Notes: a model not told the origin generated them from the sequence alone. A stretch of DNA of 64,000 bases from Osedax frankpressi (GCA_964035775.1 OZ038314.1:29373089-29437088); one strand, 5' to 3'; positions 12,840 to 25,400 are shown, numbered from the stretch's first letter. A program made the numbers and translations.

Positions 12840-13020
12840 AATCGTTAAAAAACGTGTGTTAACACGTGTATTTTTCACAAAATATTATGTAACATGAACG
12901 ACGTACATTTTACGTGTTTGTACGGGAATATGGCTATAGTTAAAACCTATGTTAAAACGCGTACACAAAACTTGTATTAACACTCGTAAAAAAGTGCTGT
13001 CAATACATGTAAAAAATCTT
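12840..13020. repeat. Cluster of ACGTGTTAACAC-like motifs
   Basis: Several diverged copies of a 20-30 bp element built on ACGTG and GTTAAC (for example ACGTGTGTTAACACGTG). The family recurs near 25130-25400, 29880-30010, 42400-42560, 42780-42970, 55930-56100 and 56690-56870. It lies at the outer end of A units or between blocks. Confidence 0.65.
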
Positions 13021-14207
13021 ATTATATTCTAATTATGCATCTAATATAATACATTTTTATATATAATTATTAGAGTAATACAAAAAAGTTGCCAAGATAA
13101 GCAATAATTATTTTATAGATATTTTATATTATATTAAATATATGTGCGTATATTGAATTATTTACTAATTCAAAATATTTGTAATAGTTAAAATTAAATT
13201 AACACATATTATGAAATACAATATGAAAAATAGGGCAAAAATAAATTGTTATAATTATTGAAACCCTACAATTGTTATAATTATTTTTTTATTTTGCACT
13301 ATTTTTAAATATATTATAATTTCTATTAATGTAGTACAATATAATACAAATTAAATTTGTATTAAATTATTAAATAATCCAGAATATTCACACATATTCT
13401 TATAAAATAATTATAGATTATCGTTATCGTGGCAACTAATATATAATTACGTATATAAATACGATTATATATAATTACGTAACCTATATCACGTAGTGTT
13501 TGATTATTTTACCTAAATAATTATTTAATCATAATATATATTTTATACAATAAATATATAATATAATTAATAATTTAAATTAATATTTCGAGTAAAACTA
13601 TTAATATTTATTATTTTACGAATTTGATTACCTCACTAATATATAATCAGTATATATCTATGTATTATATAATTAGATTATGGAAACATTAGTAATAATA
13701 ATCAATAGTTAATTACACGATTCCTGTTAATATTACATTTTATTATAACGGTTGCTTAAGTAACCTAAGTCAGTAAGTTTTTTAATAGTTTACCTAAATA
13801 ATGATTTAATTATATCTTATTATAAAATATAATATAATATAATTTATAATTTTTTTTAATTCTTTGTAAAACTATCAATATTTATTATTTTACGAATTTC
13901 TATTTACTTACTAATATATAATCTATATACATATATATATAGAGATATTGTATAACAATGCAATGATTAGTTCATCCATTAAACTGTAATCCAGATCGTA
14001 TCCTCCAATTACTTGCTTATTATTTATTAAATATTATTTATTTAAGAATTTAATAGATACAGTATATTAAACAGTTATTAAACAATTATGTAATAGTAAT
14101 CTCTTCATTGTAATTAGAGAGCATATACTTAGATATGAAATAATGAAAATAGGATAACATATTTATCATTGTTTGATGACGTTTTCATGTTAGAAATTTA
14201 ATCAAAG

Positions 14208-14246
<39 letters not shown>

Positions 14247-14250
14247 TAAA

Positions 14251-14291
<41 letters not shown>

Positions 14292-14292
14292 A

Positions 14293-14326
<34 letters not shown>

Positions 14327-14690
14327 TTAGGTTAACATGTGCATATAGTGTATACATTTTTCTTTTGTTGTATACACACATTATATCACGTATACGTTAT
14401 TATTCTATTGAGTAATTTATAAAAAAACACATCTTAACCTATATATTATTTCACAATTGTTTACTGGATATGTGTAAAATATTTATTATTAAAAGAAAAT
14501 AAATAAGCATCTATGGATTTAATTCAAGTTGTTATTTTTTTATAATTTACAATATTTTACATAGAAATTATTTAATATTGAAAGGTATATTATCGATATT
14601 ATAAATGTATCATATTTTATATTTTTCTGGTATTATAGTATGTTTTTATAATGTACAATTTCTATTAAAATTATAATATTAATTGTCGGT
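13020..14690. other. Old mixed repeat without genes
   Basis: 13040-13200 belongs to the GTTGCCAAGATAAGCAATAA block also found near 25550, 30150, 42220 and 55750. 13430-14100 is a diverged relative of the left part of the A unit with worn motif copies (13746-13775). 14212-14325 is interrupted (TA)n. Nothing coding seen. Confidence 0.5.
14212..14325. repeat. (TA)n microsatellite, interrupted
   Basis: Three TA blocks separated by short GTATATTAAA-like spacers. Confidence 0.95.
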
Positions 14691-15190
14691 ATATTAGTAT
14701 AGCAAATATATAAAGTTTTTTTAGCTGGAATCAGTAACTATAGTTACTGTATACATGAAATTTGTCAGACGTAATCAGTAAATAAATGAAGTTTTCAGTT
14801 GAAATAAACAAATATATATTAAGTTTTCAACTTTAAGCATCTAGAAATTGTCGATGAATTAGATAGTAAGATTACCAATTATATAAAAATAATTACTATT
14901 GTGAAATAATTAATATATCAACATTAATGATATTATATATGCAAATAAAATATTACATATATAATAATAGTATACATAGTAATTTATTTATCTTAATTGC
15001 ATATTCTAGTATTACATCAATATGCGAAATTTATGTTTTCCAGTGAATTCACTATATTAATGTACACTATTTTGGGTACAATGATTATTAAAACGTATTA
15101 AATAAAATGTTAATTTTTAATCTTCAATGATTTTCAGATCGTTTATTAAAATAATAATATATTTGTACAGTTGAATGATTCTCTATAAAT
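14690..15190 (+). repeat. E block
   Basis: Inverted relative of 47550-48170 and 61530-62160; shorter relatives at 28490-28640 (same orientation) and 39420-39570 (inverted). No coding frame kept between copies. Confidence 0.7.
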
Positions 15191-15192
15191 AA

Positions 15193-15276
<84 letters not shown>

Positions 15277-15295
15277 ATAAATATATATATATATG

Positions 15296-15329
<34 letters not shown>
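15191..15329. repeat. (TA)n microsatellite, longest in window
   Basis: About 139 bp of TA with ATGTA interruptions. It creates long (YI)n frames on both strands that are not genes. Confidence 0.95.
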
Positions 15330-15334
15330 GACCT

Positions 15335-15640
15335 CCTATTACGGGCAAATACACCCTCAATGTATATTTTTTGTATAACCAGACAAATACACCCTTTTGA
15401 ATAATGATTGGTTTTAGTCGAAAATTTACATTCGGGCTACTATTAGGTTAATAAATAATGCCTGGAAATTTGAGAAAGAATAAATCATTATTTTCTGATA
15501 TACATGTTTTGGTGGGTGTTTCCATGTTCGTCATCTCCTATTCACGACAAATACACCCACCTGATTTTCCAATATAAAACCAGACTAATACACCCTTTTA
15601 ATACACTACACTATTACGGAGTAATACACCCAATAACACA
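15335..15640 (+). repeat. AATACACCC-motif block, left side of single-copy island
   Basis: Contains five copies of AATACACCC, two of them in the longer form CAGACWAATACACCC, plus TGGGTGTTTCCATGT. A related block lies inverted at 22385-22660, sharing AAACCAGACTAATACACCC and GTTTCCATGT. Smaller traces are at 28900-28930 and 39000-39050. The family is not identified. Confidence 0.6.
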
Positions 15641-16718
15641 TTCATAGATTTAGATGCATTAATAGATAATCATTATTTATATATATATTATATTTTAATA
15701 TTATATATTTTTAATTGTAGCCTAAATAATTCCAATTTATTTAAATATTAATAATATATTAACTATTACTAATATTTTATTATAAAATATTACTAAACCA
15801 TATTCAAATACAAATATATGGTATTATATATTATATTATATAATTTAATAGTATACTATCACACTACTATCACAATCAGAGATTTAATTTGTAATATTGT
15901 CGATTACTTATATACATTATTATATTTGGAAATATGGCATATGAAATAATCCTCATAATATAATATACAATATTTCCTTTTAACTTTAGTTGCTGAATAT
16001 AAATTTAATATATACATATATATATATATATATTATATTGCTATATTTTTGATTATAAACAAAATTTATATATTTATAGAATATAATTTCAAAAGTATAC
16101 TTTATAATATAAATACATTTTTATTTTATGCATAGGTATTTTACTAAATGTATTTAATGTATAATTGATATCTAATAACAAACTAATATATTAATTATGA
16201 ATAAATCGATTATAAATATGATGAACATAATAAGCGTATGTTTTTATATGCATATTTTAATTACAATAGTATATATATTTATAATATAGAATTCACTATA
16301 TTTTACTTTTATACAATATATAATAATACTTTATTAATTATAAATTATTATCATATATTATATAAAATATACGATATATGTTAACAGAATGTATTCTATG
16401 TAATATAATTTAAAGTATATTTTTATAATTATGAAAATATAATAATTTGTTTATTTCTACATTATATAATGACAACGAATACATGAAATATCTATAATTG
16501 AAGTGATTAGGTTTATCAATGCAACATGTATAATATAATTTCTATTCGTGTATCTAATTCAAAATATTTATTTCAAATTCGTTATATTATAAAATATGTT
16601 ATTGCATATGCCTTATAATTTATAAAAAAACGGTGGTTGTAAATGTATAAATTGAATTATCAGTCTAGATATAGATAGTTATATTTATGCAAAAAATATG
16701 TAATAGTTTATATTGAAA
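15640..16718. other. AT-rich spacer inside the island
   Basis: Single-copy A+T-rich DNA with a short (TA)n at 16018-16033. No exon-like stretch or repeat seen. Confidence 0.5.
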
Positions 16719-16889
16719 ATGATAATTACAATTATTTTTTTGGGGGAAATACATTTTTTTTTAAATCCCAAAATTTGGAGTAGTCTTCGAGTAGTCATAC
16801 ATTTTGACAAAATCTTCGATATCGTAGTAGCAGGGATAGTTGCTAGCGCTCCGCGCTTGCTGGGATTTTCTGAAGTCGCATTATATTAG
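16719..16889 (+). CDS. Doubtful 56-codon ORF in GC-richer patch
   Basis: The plus strand has an ATG frame to a stop at 16887-16889, including PKIWSSLRVV and DIVVAGIVASAPRLLGFSEV. The patch 16775-16985 is the least A+T-rich part of the window. Two minus-strand frames are open here too: one ends ...YDYSKTTPNFGI at about 16772 and the other contains SKRGALATIPATTISKIL. At most one can be real. The minus-strand frame ending in TTPNFGI has the most natural residue mix but no clear start or acceptor. A fragment of a host gene or of a mobile element is possible; no family recognised. Confidence 0.2.
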   Translation: MIITIIFLGEIHFFLNPKIWSSLRVVIHFDKIFDIVVAGIVASAPRLLGFSEVALY

Positions 16890-16945
16890 GGGGGATACTC
16901 GTATGTATAAATATGAGTAATGTCAGTATATATAGGGGCAGCATC

Positions 16946-16967
16946 TTATATTAAAGCTTTAATATAA
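16946..16967. repeat. 22-bp perfect palindrome centred on AAGCTT
   Basis: TTATATTAAAG is followed directly by its exact reverse complement. It lies about 15 bp after a TATATA box-like run in the GC-richer patch. Confidence 0.8.
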
Positions 16968-17011
16968 CTAGCTCGGACACGGGCATTTTATTTTGACTTA
17001 TTTTAAGTTAT

Positions 17012-20000
17012 ACCAATTATTGTTAAGTATTATAAACATTCATAATATTAGTACTTCGTGATACATTTGAATAATTATGGTGTTTATAAAGTATTTTTTT
17101 ATATAAAATATTATTTACAAAATCTTTATAATAAAATATATAACACGTGTTATGTATAATGTACATTGTTAAATATAACATTATATATGTAATAAATATA
17201 CTATGAACATTTTATAAACATGTTATTAACATACTATTAAACAAATGTTTTATTTACAATATTGCATATATATTTATATTACATAGTATACACTATGTAT
17301 TACTGTATCTTATATTATTTTATTACTATACATTAATGTATCTTATATTATTTTAGTATTAGATAGTTGTATACTAGTTTCTCATAGTGATATTGTAATA
17401 TTTTATTTTTGTATAGAAATAATAAGATATGTAATTAAATTTATATAAAATATATATTTTATAACATTTACAAAAAAGTCTCATTAGTCGTGTAGGTTAA
17501 TGCGCTGTAAATTTTCGTTATTGCCTTATGTAGAATTACATCTAATTAAATATTTTTAATGATCCTAGGTTCAAATCTCTCATGTAATGCTTTGAATTTT
17601 TATATCAATTTAAAAAAATATTTGATATCACTATTAAAAAAATATTTTAATGTAAATGACAATACATAACAAGGATAAATAGTTTTACCTATGTTAATTT
17701 ACATCAAGTATTGTTACCTATTATAACCATTTATAATATTATTACTTAATCATGATATATCTGAATAATTATGGTCATTGTAAATTTTAAATATTTTTTT
17801 ATAAAATTGTTACCATAAAATATATAACATATACGATATACATGTAATAAATATACTATGAACATTTTATAAACATGTTATTAACATACTATTAAACAAA
17901 TGTTTTATTTACAATATTGCATATATATTTATATTACATAGTATACACTATGTATTACTGTATCGTATATTATTTTATTACTATACATTAATGTATCTTA
18001 TATTATTTTAGTATTAGATAGTTGTATACTAGTTTCTCATAGTGATATTGTAATATTTTATTTTTGTATAGAAATAATAAGATATGTAATTAAATTTATA
18101 TAAAATATATATTTTATAACATTTACAAAAAAGTCTCATTAGTCGTGTAGGTTAATGCGCTGTAAATTTTCGTTATTGCGTTATGTAGAATTACATCTAA
18201 TTAAATATTTTTAATGATTCTAGGTTCAAATCTCTCATGTAATGCTTTGAATTTTTATATCAATTTAAAAAAATATTTGATATCACTATTAAAAAAATAT
18301 TTTAATGTAAATGACAATACATAACAAGGATAAATAGTTTTACCTATGTTAATTTACATCAAGTATTGTTACCTATTATAACCATTTATAATATTATTAC
18401 TTAATCATGATATATCTGAATAATTATGGTCATTGTAAATTTTAAATATTTTTTTATAAAATTGTTACCATAACATATATAACATATACGATATACATGT
18501 AATAAATATACTATGACAATTTTATGAATATGTTATTAACATACTATTAAAACAAATGTTTTATTTACACTATTGTATATATATTTATATTACATAGTAT
18601 ACACTATGTATTACTGTATCTTATATTATTTTATTACTATGTATTAATGTATCTTATATTATTTTATTACTAGATAGTTGTATAATAGTTTTTCATAGTG
18701 ATATTGTAATATTTTATTTTTGTATAGAAATAATAAGATATGTAATTAAATTTATATAAAATATATATTTTATAACATTTACAAAAAAGTCTCATTAGTC
18801 GTGTAGGTTAATGCGCTGTAAATTTTCGTTATTGCGTTATGTAGAATTACATCTAATTAAGTATTTTTAATGATCCTAGGTTCAAATCTCTCATGTAATG
18901 CTTTGAATTTTTAAATCAATTTAAAAAAATATTTGATATTACTATTATAAACATATTTTAATGTAAATGACAATACATAACAAGGATAAATAGTTTTACC
19001 TATGTTAATTTACATCAAGTATTGTTACCTATTATAACCATTTATAATATTATTACTTAATCATGATATATCTGAATAATTATGGTCATTGTAAATTTTG
19101 AATATTTTTTTATAAAATTGTTACCATAACATATATAACATATACGATATACATGTAATAAATATACTATGATAATTTTATGAATATGTTATTAACATAC
19201 TATTAAAACAAATGTTTTATTTACACTATTGTATATATATTTATATTACATAGTATACACTATGTATTACTGTATCTTATATTATTTTATTACTATGTAT
19301 TAATGTATCTTATATTATTTTATTACTAGATAGTTGTATAATAGTTTCTCATAGTGATATTGTAATATTTTATTTTTGTATAGAAATAATAAGATATGTA
19401 ATTAAATTTATATAAAATATATATTTTATAACATTTACAAAAAAGTCTCATTTGTCGTGTAGGTTAATGCGATGTAAATTTTCGTTATTGCGTTATGTAG
19501 AATTACATCTAATTAAATATTTGTAATGATCCTAGGTTCAAATCTCTCTTGTAATGCTTTGAATTTTTATATCAATTTAAAAAAATATTTGATATCACTA
19601 TTAAAAACATATTTTAATGTAAATGACAATACATAACAAGGATAAATAGTTTTACCTATGTTAATTTATATCAAGTATTGTTACCTATTATAACCATTTA
19701 TAATATTATTACGTAATCGTGATATATCTGAATAATTATGGTCATTGTAAATTTTAAATATTTTTTTATAAAATTGTTACCATAAAATATATAACATATA
19801 CGATATACATGTAATAAATATACTATGATAATTTTATGAATATGTTATTAACATACTATTAAAACAAATGTTTTATTTACACTATTGTATATATATTTAT
19901 ATTACATAGTATACACTATGTATTACTGTATCTTATATTATTTTATTACTATGCATTAATGTATCTTATATTATTTTATTACTAGATAGTTGTATAATAG

Positions 20001-20240
20001 TTTCTCATAGTGATATTTTATTTTTGTATAGAAATAATAATATATGTAATTAAATAAATATAAAATATATATTTTTTTAAATTTACAAAAAGTGTTCGTG
20101 TAGCTTAATGCTCCTTACGTTTTCTTTATATATATATATATAAAGGAAATGTACAGCGTATTAACGTATACGTTATGTAGAATTACATCTAATTACATAT
20201 TTGTAATGATCTAGGTTCAAATATATCTTGTAGCGCATTG
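17012..20240 (+). repeat. Tandem array, ~656-bp unit, about 4.8 copies
   Basis: Unit starts near 17012 (partial, more diverged), 17705, 18360, 19015 and 19672; the middle copies are near-identical. Each unit contains GTCTCATTAGTCGTGTAGG followed about 70 bp later by TAGGTTCAAATCTCTC. These resemble a tRNA D-arm (A box) and T-arm (B box), so the unit may derive from a tRNA-related SINE that became a satellite. The last copy (20088-20240) is diverged and interrupted by a short TA run. No protein frame. Confidence 0.85.
17480..17585 (+). other. Pol III-like A box and B box in array unit 1
   Basis: The A-box-like TAGTCGTGTAGGTTAATGCG and B-box-like GGTTCAAATC are about 75 bp apart, as in a long or inserted tRNA gene. 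Repeated at about 18136-18240, 18793-18895 and 19450-19552. The T-stem does not pair well, so a functional tRNA is unlikely. Confidence 0.35.
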
Positions 20241-20846
20241 AATAGTCGCTATATTTGTAATACAAAAATTATATATTTATTTACTGTTACAATATTAAGT
20301 TTCATAGTATTTGTTTTCATTATACATAAATGAGTTCAATTTTTCTATAGATATATTATTAACTAGGTATTAAATAATAAGTGATACATATATCTCAAAA
20401 ATAGTAGCTTCATAATAATTAAGTTCGATATAATTTTCATGGAAATAATATATTAATTGAAAACGAGTTCATAGTAAAATTAATTATAAATATACTTCAA
20501 CTTGATCATTTTTATGCTTAAATAATTTTTTTTAATATTGCAAAAATTTTAATTGATCACGGGTCCAAAACTCAGAAACAGTTATTAATTTTAATAATCT
20601 TACAATATATTATCTAAAATTATAAATAAAATCGAAATATGTTTAAAATATTTTGTGCTCGATAATTCTATATTAATTAAATTAATTATGAGTTGTTAGA
20701 TATTTATGAGTGGCTAGTATATTTAAATATGAGCATTACATTAAACATATTAAATAAGTAAATTACAATAATTATCAGAAATTAAATTAAATACTGTATT
20801 ATATTATAACCAAATAAAAAATTATATTGTATATAATGATATTGCT
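20240..20846. other. Spacer, 3' side of the three-exon gene
   Basis: A+T-rich and single-copy, containing the downstream flank of the minus-strand gene. No further exon recognised. Confidence 0.5.
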
Positions 20847-21381
20847 TTATTCTATTAATTTATGTAATGTTCTTATATTAGATTTTAATACATTATTAAA
20901 TTTCGTTCGGACTTTTAAATATATTTCTTCCTTGGAAAGTTTTAATAAACACGGTGGAGAATATATTTTTAATATTTCTATTATTTCTTGCTTTCCTGAA
21001 AATTTTTAATTAACTATTTGTAATTATCAGTATTAAAATTAAATATGAATTATACATAAATTAAGAATAATTTTTATTTGCATATTAATAACCTGGCATT
21101 TTGTTTTTTTTAAATGACATAGAATGTTCCGATAATTTCTGAAATTCTGTTTTATTCAATTTGATATTTACAGCTGTTTGAAATAATGATGTGTTTAATT
21201 ATATATTTATATACATATATATTATACATAATTAAATATTTTTAAATTGTATTTATATACCTTTTTTGATTTTTTTGATATCATCATTTTCACAGTAACT
21301 ATACTCATCATTATTTATTTCATTTTCAACACAAATATTTTTGATAGATGGATTTCGTGGAAGTTTCTCCTGGCGTATCAT
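20847..21381 (-). CDS. Three-exon gene, 116-residue product of unknown function
   Basis: This is the best-supported gene in the window. Minus-strand exons are 21261-21381, 21093-21173 and 20847-20995, with introns of 87 and 97 nt, all GT...AG, and both junctions in phase 1. Residues 1-40 (MIRQEKLPRNPSIKN..., then an Asn/Asp/Glu-rich stretch ending KKIKK) come from exon 1, 41-67 (AVNIKLNKTEFQKLSEHSMS...) from exon 2, and 68-116 (GKQEIIEILKIYSPPCLLKL..., ending RTLHKLIE) from exon 3. The N-terminal half is acidic and the C-terminal half basic and probably helical. There is no signal peptide or membrane segment. The ATG lies directly after a good acceptor (TTTCATTTCAG), so an earlier exon may exist, in which case this Met is internal. 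No family recognised. It lies in the single-copy island, beside the 656-bp array. Confidence 0.6.
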
Positions 21382-21384
21382 CTG

Positions 21385-22384
21385 AAATGAAATATAAGTA
21401 GATTACATGCATACATACATGTATATATAAGTTTGAGTATATTGGTGTGTGAATTAAATCATGTAAGGTATTTAACTCGGTCAAATAGTCGATACTGCTA
21501 TATAATAATGTAATGTTCCTTATACTAAGCTTTCATATGTATGGTTAATTAGTGTCTTTAATATACGCAAAACTATAAATAATATTCAAGTATATAAGAA
21601 TGATAAATTTCATATCATTAATAAAATTAATAATACAAATAAAAAATATAATTATCTATTACATTATTTTTATAAATGTATTGATTTATCATAAATTAAT
21701 TGAATTAGTTATTCATTAGCGCTAAATATACGATTTTTAATTAGGTCAGGTTTCATAGGTATATATTAATATATACATATATATTTAAAACTATAAATAT
21801 ACATACTCATCATAATATAAATATTAAATAACGTATATTGTAATAATTACATTGTTATATTTCATTCTCAATTATTAATTCTTTATAATTTTAATAATTG
21901 TAATAATATAATTTAATATAAATCAACTATAAAACGGCATGAGGTATTATATATAATATTATCAATACTATTAATTATATTAAATATATCTATATTTTAA
22001 AAGATATATATAATACAAATATATATAATAATATTAGTATTTTACTAACATAATTCATTATAAAAATGTAATTTTAATTAGATAATTTAAATAAATTACA
22101 ACTCTACAATATATAGTCTTGAATAAAAATGAATGACGGAAGTTTATTTTTATTTACAAATAATAATAATTAATAAAAATTATAATCTTTGTTCCTTTTT
22201 AATTTAAAAAAATATATATTCCGGAAATGGAAAATATAGTCTCTTAATAATACATTTTTCTAAAATTTGTAAAAAAATAGATTTTTTTTTGAAAATAAAG
22301 ATAAAATATGAAATATTAATATAAAAATTCTTCATCAAATAAAATATTAAATATGTATACATTTTCATATGAAAAAATGACTTT
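21385..22384. other. Spacer upstream of the three-exon gene
   Basis: Single-copy and A+T-rich. A minus-strand 15-codon frame (MKPDLIKNRIFSANE) lies around 21710-21760 but has no in-phase donor to the gene. No clear promoter seen. Confidence 0.4.
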
Positions 22385-22660
22385 ATAATATGGGTGTATT
22401 AACCCGTTTTACATATTTTGAGGATATACATCATCAATAATGAACCTTATATATTTCCATAAGTTATCGATAAAATAATATAAATTAAAGGTATACATGA
22501 AGTATAGCTCATCTTTTATAACATATCATAAGTGCGATATCTAAAACGAACACTATCATGTTAAACTATGTAGCTGACATGGAAACATCCGGTATATTGG
22601 ATGTTTCTATATTGAGGGTGTATTAGTCTGGTTTTTTTTCCTGATTTGTCTGTAATTGTC
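22385..22660 (-). repeat. AATACACCC-motif block, right side of the island
   Basis: GGGTGTATTA at about 22392, and GAGGGTGTATTAGTCTGGTT near 22612. It is oriented opposite to the block at 15335-15640 and followed by a (TA)n run. Together the two blocks bracket 7.3 kb of single-copy DNA. Confidence 0.55.
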
Positions 22661-22667
22661 TGTGTTA

Positions 22668-22731
<64 letters not shown>
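22668..22731. repeat. (TA)n microsatellite
   Basis: TA run at the boundary between the island and A unit 3. Confidence 0.95.
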
Positions 22732-22735
<4 letters not shown>

Positions 22736-23303
22736 TCTTAACTATAATTATAATAAATTTACAAAATAATAAAAAAAATAGTTAATTATAAATATTAACG
22801 TTTTTAAGATATTTATTAATATTAACTATTTAGAAACGATAACGTATCATATTTGTTAAGTAATATATACCTTAGTAGTGTATTAGTGAAACATCAATTA
22901 AGTGTGTGTGATAAATTGAGTATTGATCTTCTATATATTTATTGACGTATACTGCTCTTTATTCGACTGATTTGAATTCATATGATTAAATAATGATTTA
23001 AATTTCATTCTCAAAGATATACAATACGAATTGTAAAGTATATAAGGAATTTTAATAATATTAAGTCTAAAATATTTTTAATATATGATCACCATATATA
23101 AAATAGAAAAATAAATTATCTGTAAATTCAAATTCATTATATACATTACAATCATTAGTATATATATCTGAAAATGTAATTTTAATTATTATTTAATGAA
23201 AACTATTGAAATAAGTTTTAAATAATTTTTAAATAATACATGTCGACAACAATTAATACAAATAAATATTTTTCAAGATTTCTAATATATATATACTATA
23301 TAT

Positions 23304-23379
<76 letters not shown>

Positions 23380-23599
23380 GAAATGGAAGTATATATTATA
23401 ATTATTATAATGAACTTATGATTAATAAATCGTACAAGTGAAATCACATTAATACAAAAATACTCTCTGTAGTGATTTATATTTACTATTTATAGCGATA
23501 ATTAAATATAAATGATAATCAAATATTATATTATTGAATTATTCAATTATTTATAAAATTCTCACATTACTTATATATATATATATATATATATGCTCC

Positions 23600-23660
23600 T
23601 ATAACCAATCATATTGCAGATTAAATAAAAGAGGCGTTATTAAATATTCTATTTAAGTGA
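23600..23660 (+). promoter_or_regulatory. Core promoter of copy A3
   Basis: CCAAT 23605-23609, ATAAAAG 23625-23631, likely start near 23651. Confidence 0.45.
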
Positions 23661-23717
23661 TAAATTCAGCATTCTATATTATATATCACATTTGAACATC
23701 GAATTGAAACGAGAAAA

Positions 23718-24056
23718 ATATCTCAACTATCTTCTAATACAAATTACGAAGGTTGATTTTTATATTAAAATATAATTTATATTTATTTTATTCAATAATA
23801 ATAATTATATTGTTGACATTTATTTCATTAGTATTTAATTGTTTTATTTTGTTAATAGTCATATCATATAAACCTCACATTTATCGATAAATTTGTGGTA
23901 AATATTTAACATCCTAAAATATTGTTATTTTAGTTTTAAATATAATCACATCATTATAAAGTTATTTTTATTTTTTCAGATATGTACACAAATGGATATG
24001 AGTGGTTCTCGGTTGGAGATCTGGACCTCGATATGCCATTCCCAAGAACATGTTAA
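23718..24056 (+). pseudogene. Small-gene copy A3, start codon lost
   Basis: Exon 1 equivalent 23718-23751 and exon 2 23980-24056 keep splice sites, frame and the terminal stop, but the start codon reads ATA. Exon 2 encodes DMYTNGYEWFSVGD then LDLDMPFPRTC. Recently inactivated, or using another start. Confidence 0.6.
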
Positions 24057-24861
24057 AATGTATAATTTATCAAATTATGTTATGGAACTTATTATATTAA
24101 TAATAATTCAAGTTCATTTAAAAACTTTAAATGATTGAGTATATGGCAAGTGATAAGCTCCGATATGTGATATTATTATTAGTATTTTTATTATTATATT
24201 TTAAATTTTATCTTTAATAAATACTACATATTTATTATTAATTTGTTCATTAATAATTATGATAATATAATATATTATATATTAATATCATCTATATTAC
24301 ATTTATAATTTAAATAAGTAATAATACTGTATTTCCATAAAGTCAATATTAAATAAAATAATGTATTATTTTTACCTTAAAATTTAAAATTCTACTTTAT
24401 TTAAATGCAGTATTGGAATTGACATGTTAAAGTTAATTTATATAAATATTCACATGGTTTGGTTACTGATAATTTACATAGAATATATTTGTTCTATATA
24501 AATATATAGACTATATAATATAATATCGACAATATACATATAATCTAAATATAATAATTTGTATTACATTAAACAATAATTTAATATGGAAAAGGTATAA
24601 TATTCTAACTTTATTATTTTGATTTCCATATACATAAAGAAATGTATTTATCATTTCCTTTGATTTGATATGTTATGAAAAATTGTAAACTATTGATATG
24701 TCTTATAATTCTTTGGAATATTGGTGTGATAAATATAGATACAAATAATAATTTGTTAATTTTTTTTAAATAAATATATTATCCTAAATATTAAGAAGTT
24801 ATTCTTACTTTATATAAATTAATATTAGATTTTTTTTACATTTTAAATATTTTTTGCAAAT

Positions 24862-24881
24862 AATTGTAAAATATATATACA

Positions 24882-24915
<34 letters not shown>

Positions 24916-24941
24916 TGTATATATATATATATATATATACA

Positions 24942-24977
<36 letters not shown>
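24862..24977. repeat. (TA)n with inverted ATACATCTATAT/ATATAGATGTAT interruptions
   Basis: TA run with three alternating interruptions that are reverse complements of each other. Similar interruptions occur near 42640 and 56521. Confidence 0.9.
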
Positions 24978-25009
24978 TTAACTTATGTTAACTTTTTGTA
25001 TCTAAACCG

Positions 25010-25400
25010 ATATTACTAATAATGTTCTATATTTTATATTTAGAAAAATATTATAATCGTGTGAGAAATAAAAGATCTTAAAAAATAGTAAAATTTATAA
25101 TATTTTTATTTTGATACAATACTGGGGTTGTATTTGCCAATACATAATTGTGAAAAAATAATTGGGTTAACTTGGAAATACCTGAGTTTTTCATGTGTTA
25201 CTCAAACTATAAAAAATACTTGAGTTAGTCTGTGTTTTTATATATTACTGTCACAAGAAAAAAAATTATATGTTAACACGTGTATTTCTTGAGTAAATTT
25301 CACTAGTGTAAAAAAATACGGTAACACAATCTTGTGTTGAGTAACACATAAAATATACGTATTAATCCAAGTATATTTTCCAATTGTTTAATGGGGTAGA
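25010..25400. repeat. Block with ACGTGTTAAC-like motifs
   Basis: 25010-25200 matches 56000-56220 inverted; 25250-25600 matches 42220-42560 inverted and 29880-30200 directly. Includes GTTAACACGTGTATTTCTTG and several GTGTTAC/GTAACAC elements. Confidence 0.65.

Larger units (their letters stand above)
10074..12840 (+). repeat. A unit, copy 2
   Basis: Direct repeat of 1-3060, with the same two motif units (10411-10442, 10551-10582) and gene A2. Relative to copy 1 it lacks about 250 bp around 590-860 and has an extra (TA)n insertion with a short duplication of AGTTATTCTGGGGTA near 10870-10965. Confidence 0.85.
22740..24870 (+). repeat. A unit, copy 3 (left palindrome arm)
   Basis: Direct relative of about 880-3060, inverted relative of 42960-45000. 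Carries gene copy A3. Confidence 0.85.

Noticed and set aside
15124-15404. Long (YI)n frames on both strands, also at 23253-23447, 39211-39433, 42511-42699, 56369-56578
   Set aside because: They are translations of (TA)n and related simple repeats; both strands are open for the same trivial reason.
16946-16967. Excision-type junction of an integrated viral segment, suggested by AGCTTT at the palindrome centre
   Set aside because: A four- to six-base match is meaningless here; no direct repeat pair or viral gene supports it.
17480-17600. Functional tRNA gene in the 656-bp array
   Set aside because: A and B boxes are recognisable, but the T-stem and acceptor stem do not pair and no anticodon arm is clear.
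20827-21009. 60-codon plus-strand frame
   Set aside because: It lies antisense to exon 3 of the three-exon minus-strand gene, which has matching splice phases and is the better reading.
24862-24977. CRISPR-like regular repeats
   Set aside because: It is a (TA)n tract with palindromic interruptions, with no spacers of constant length.
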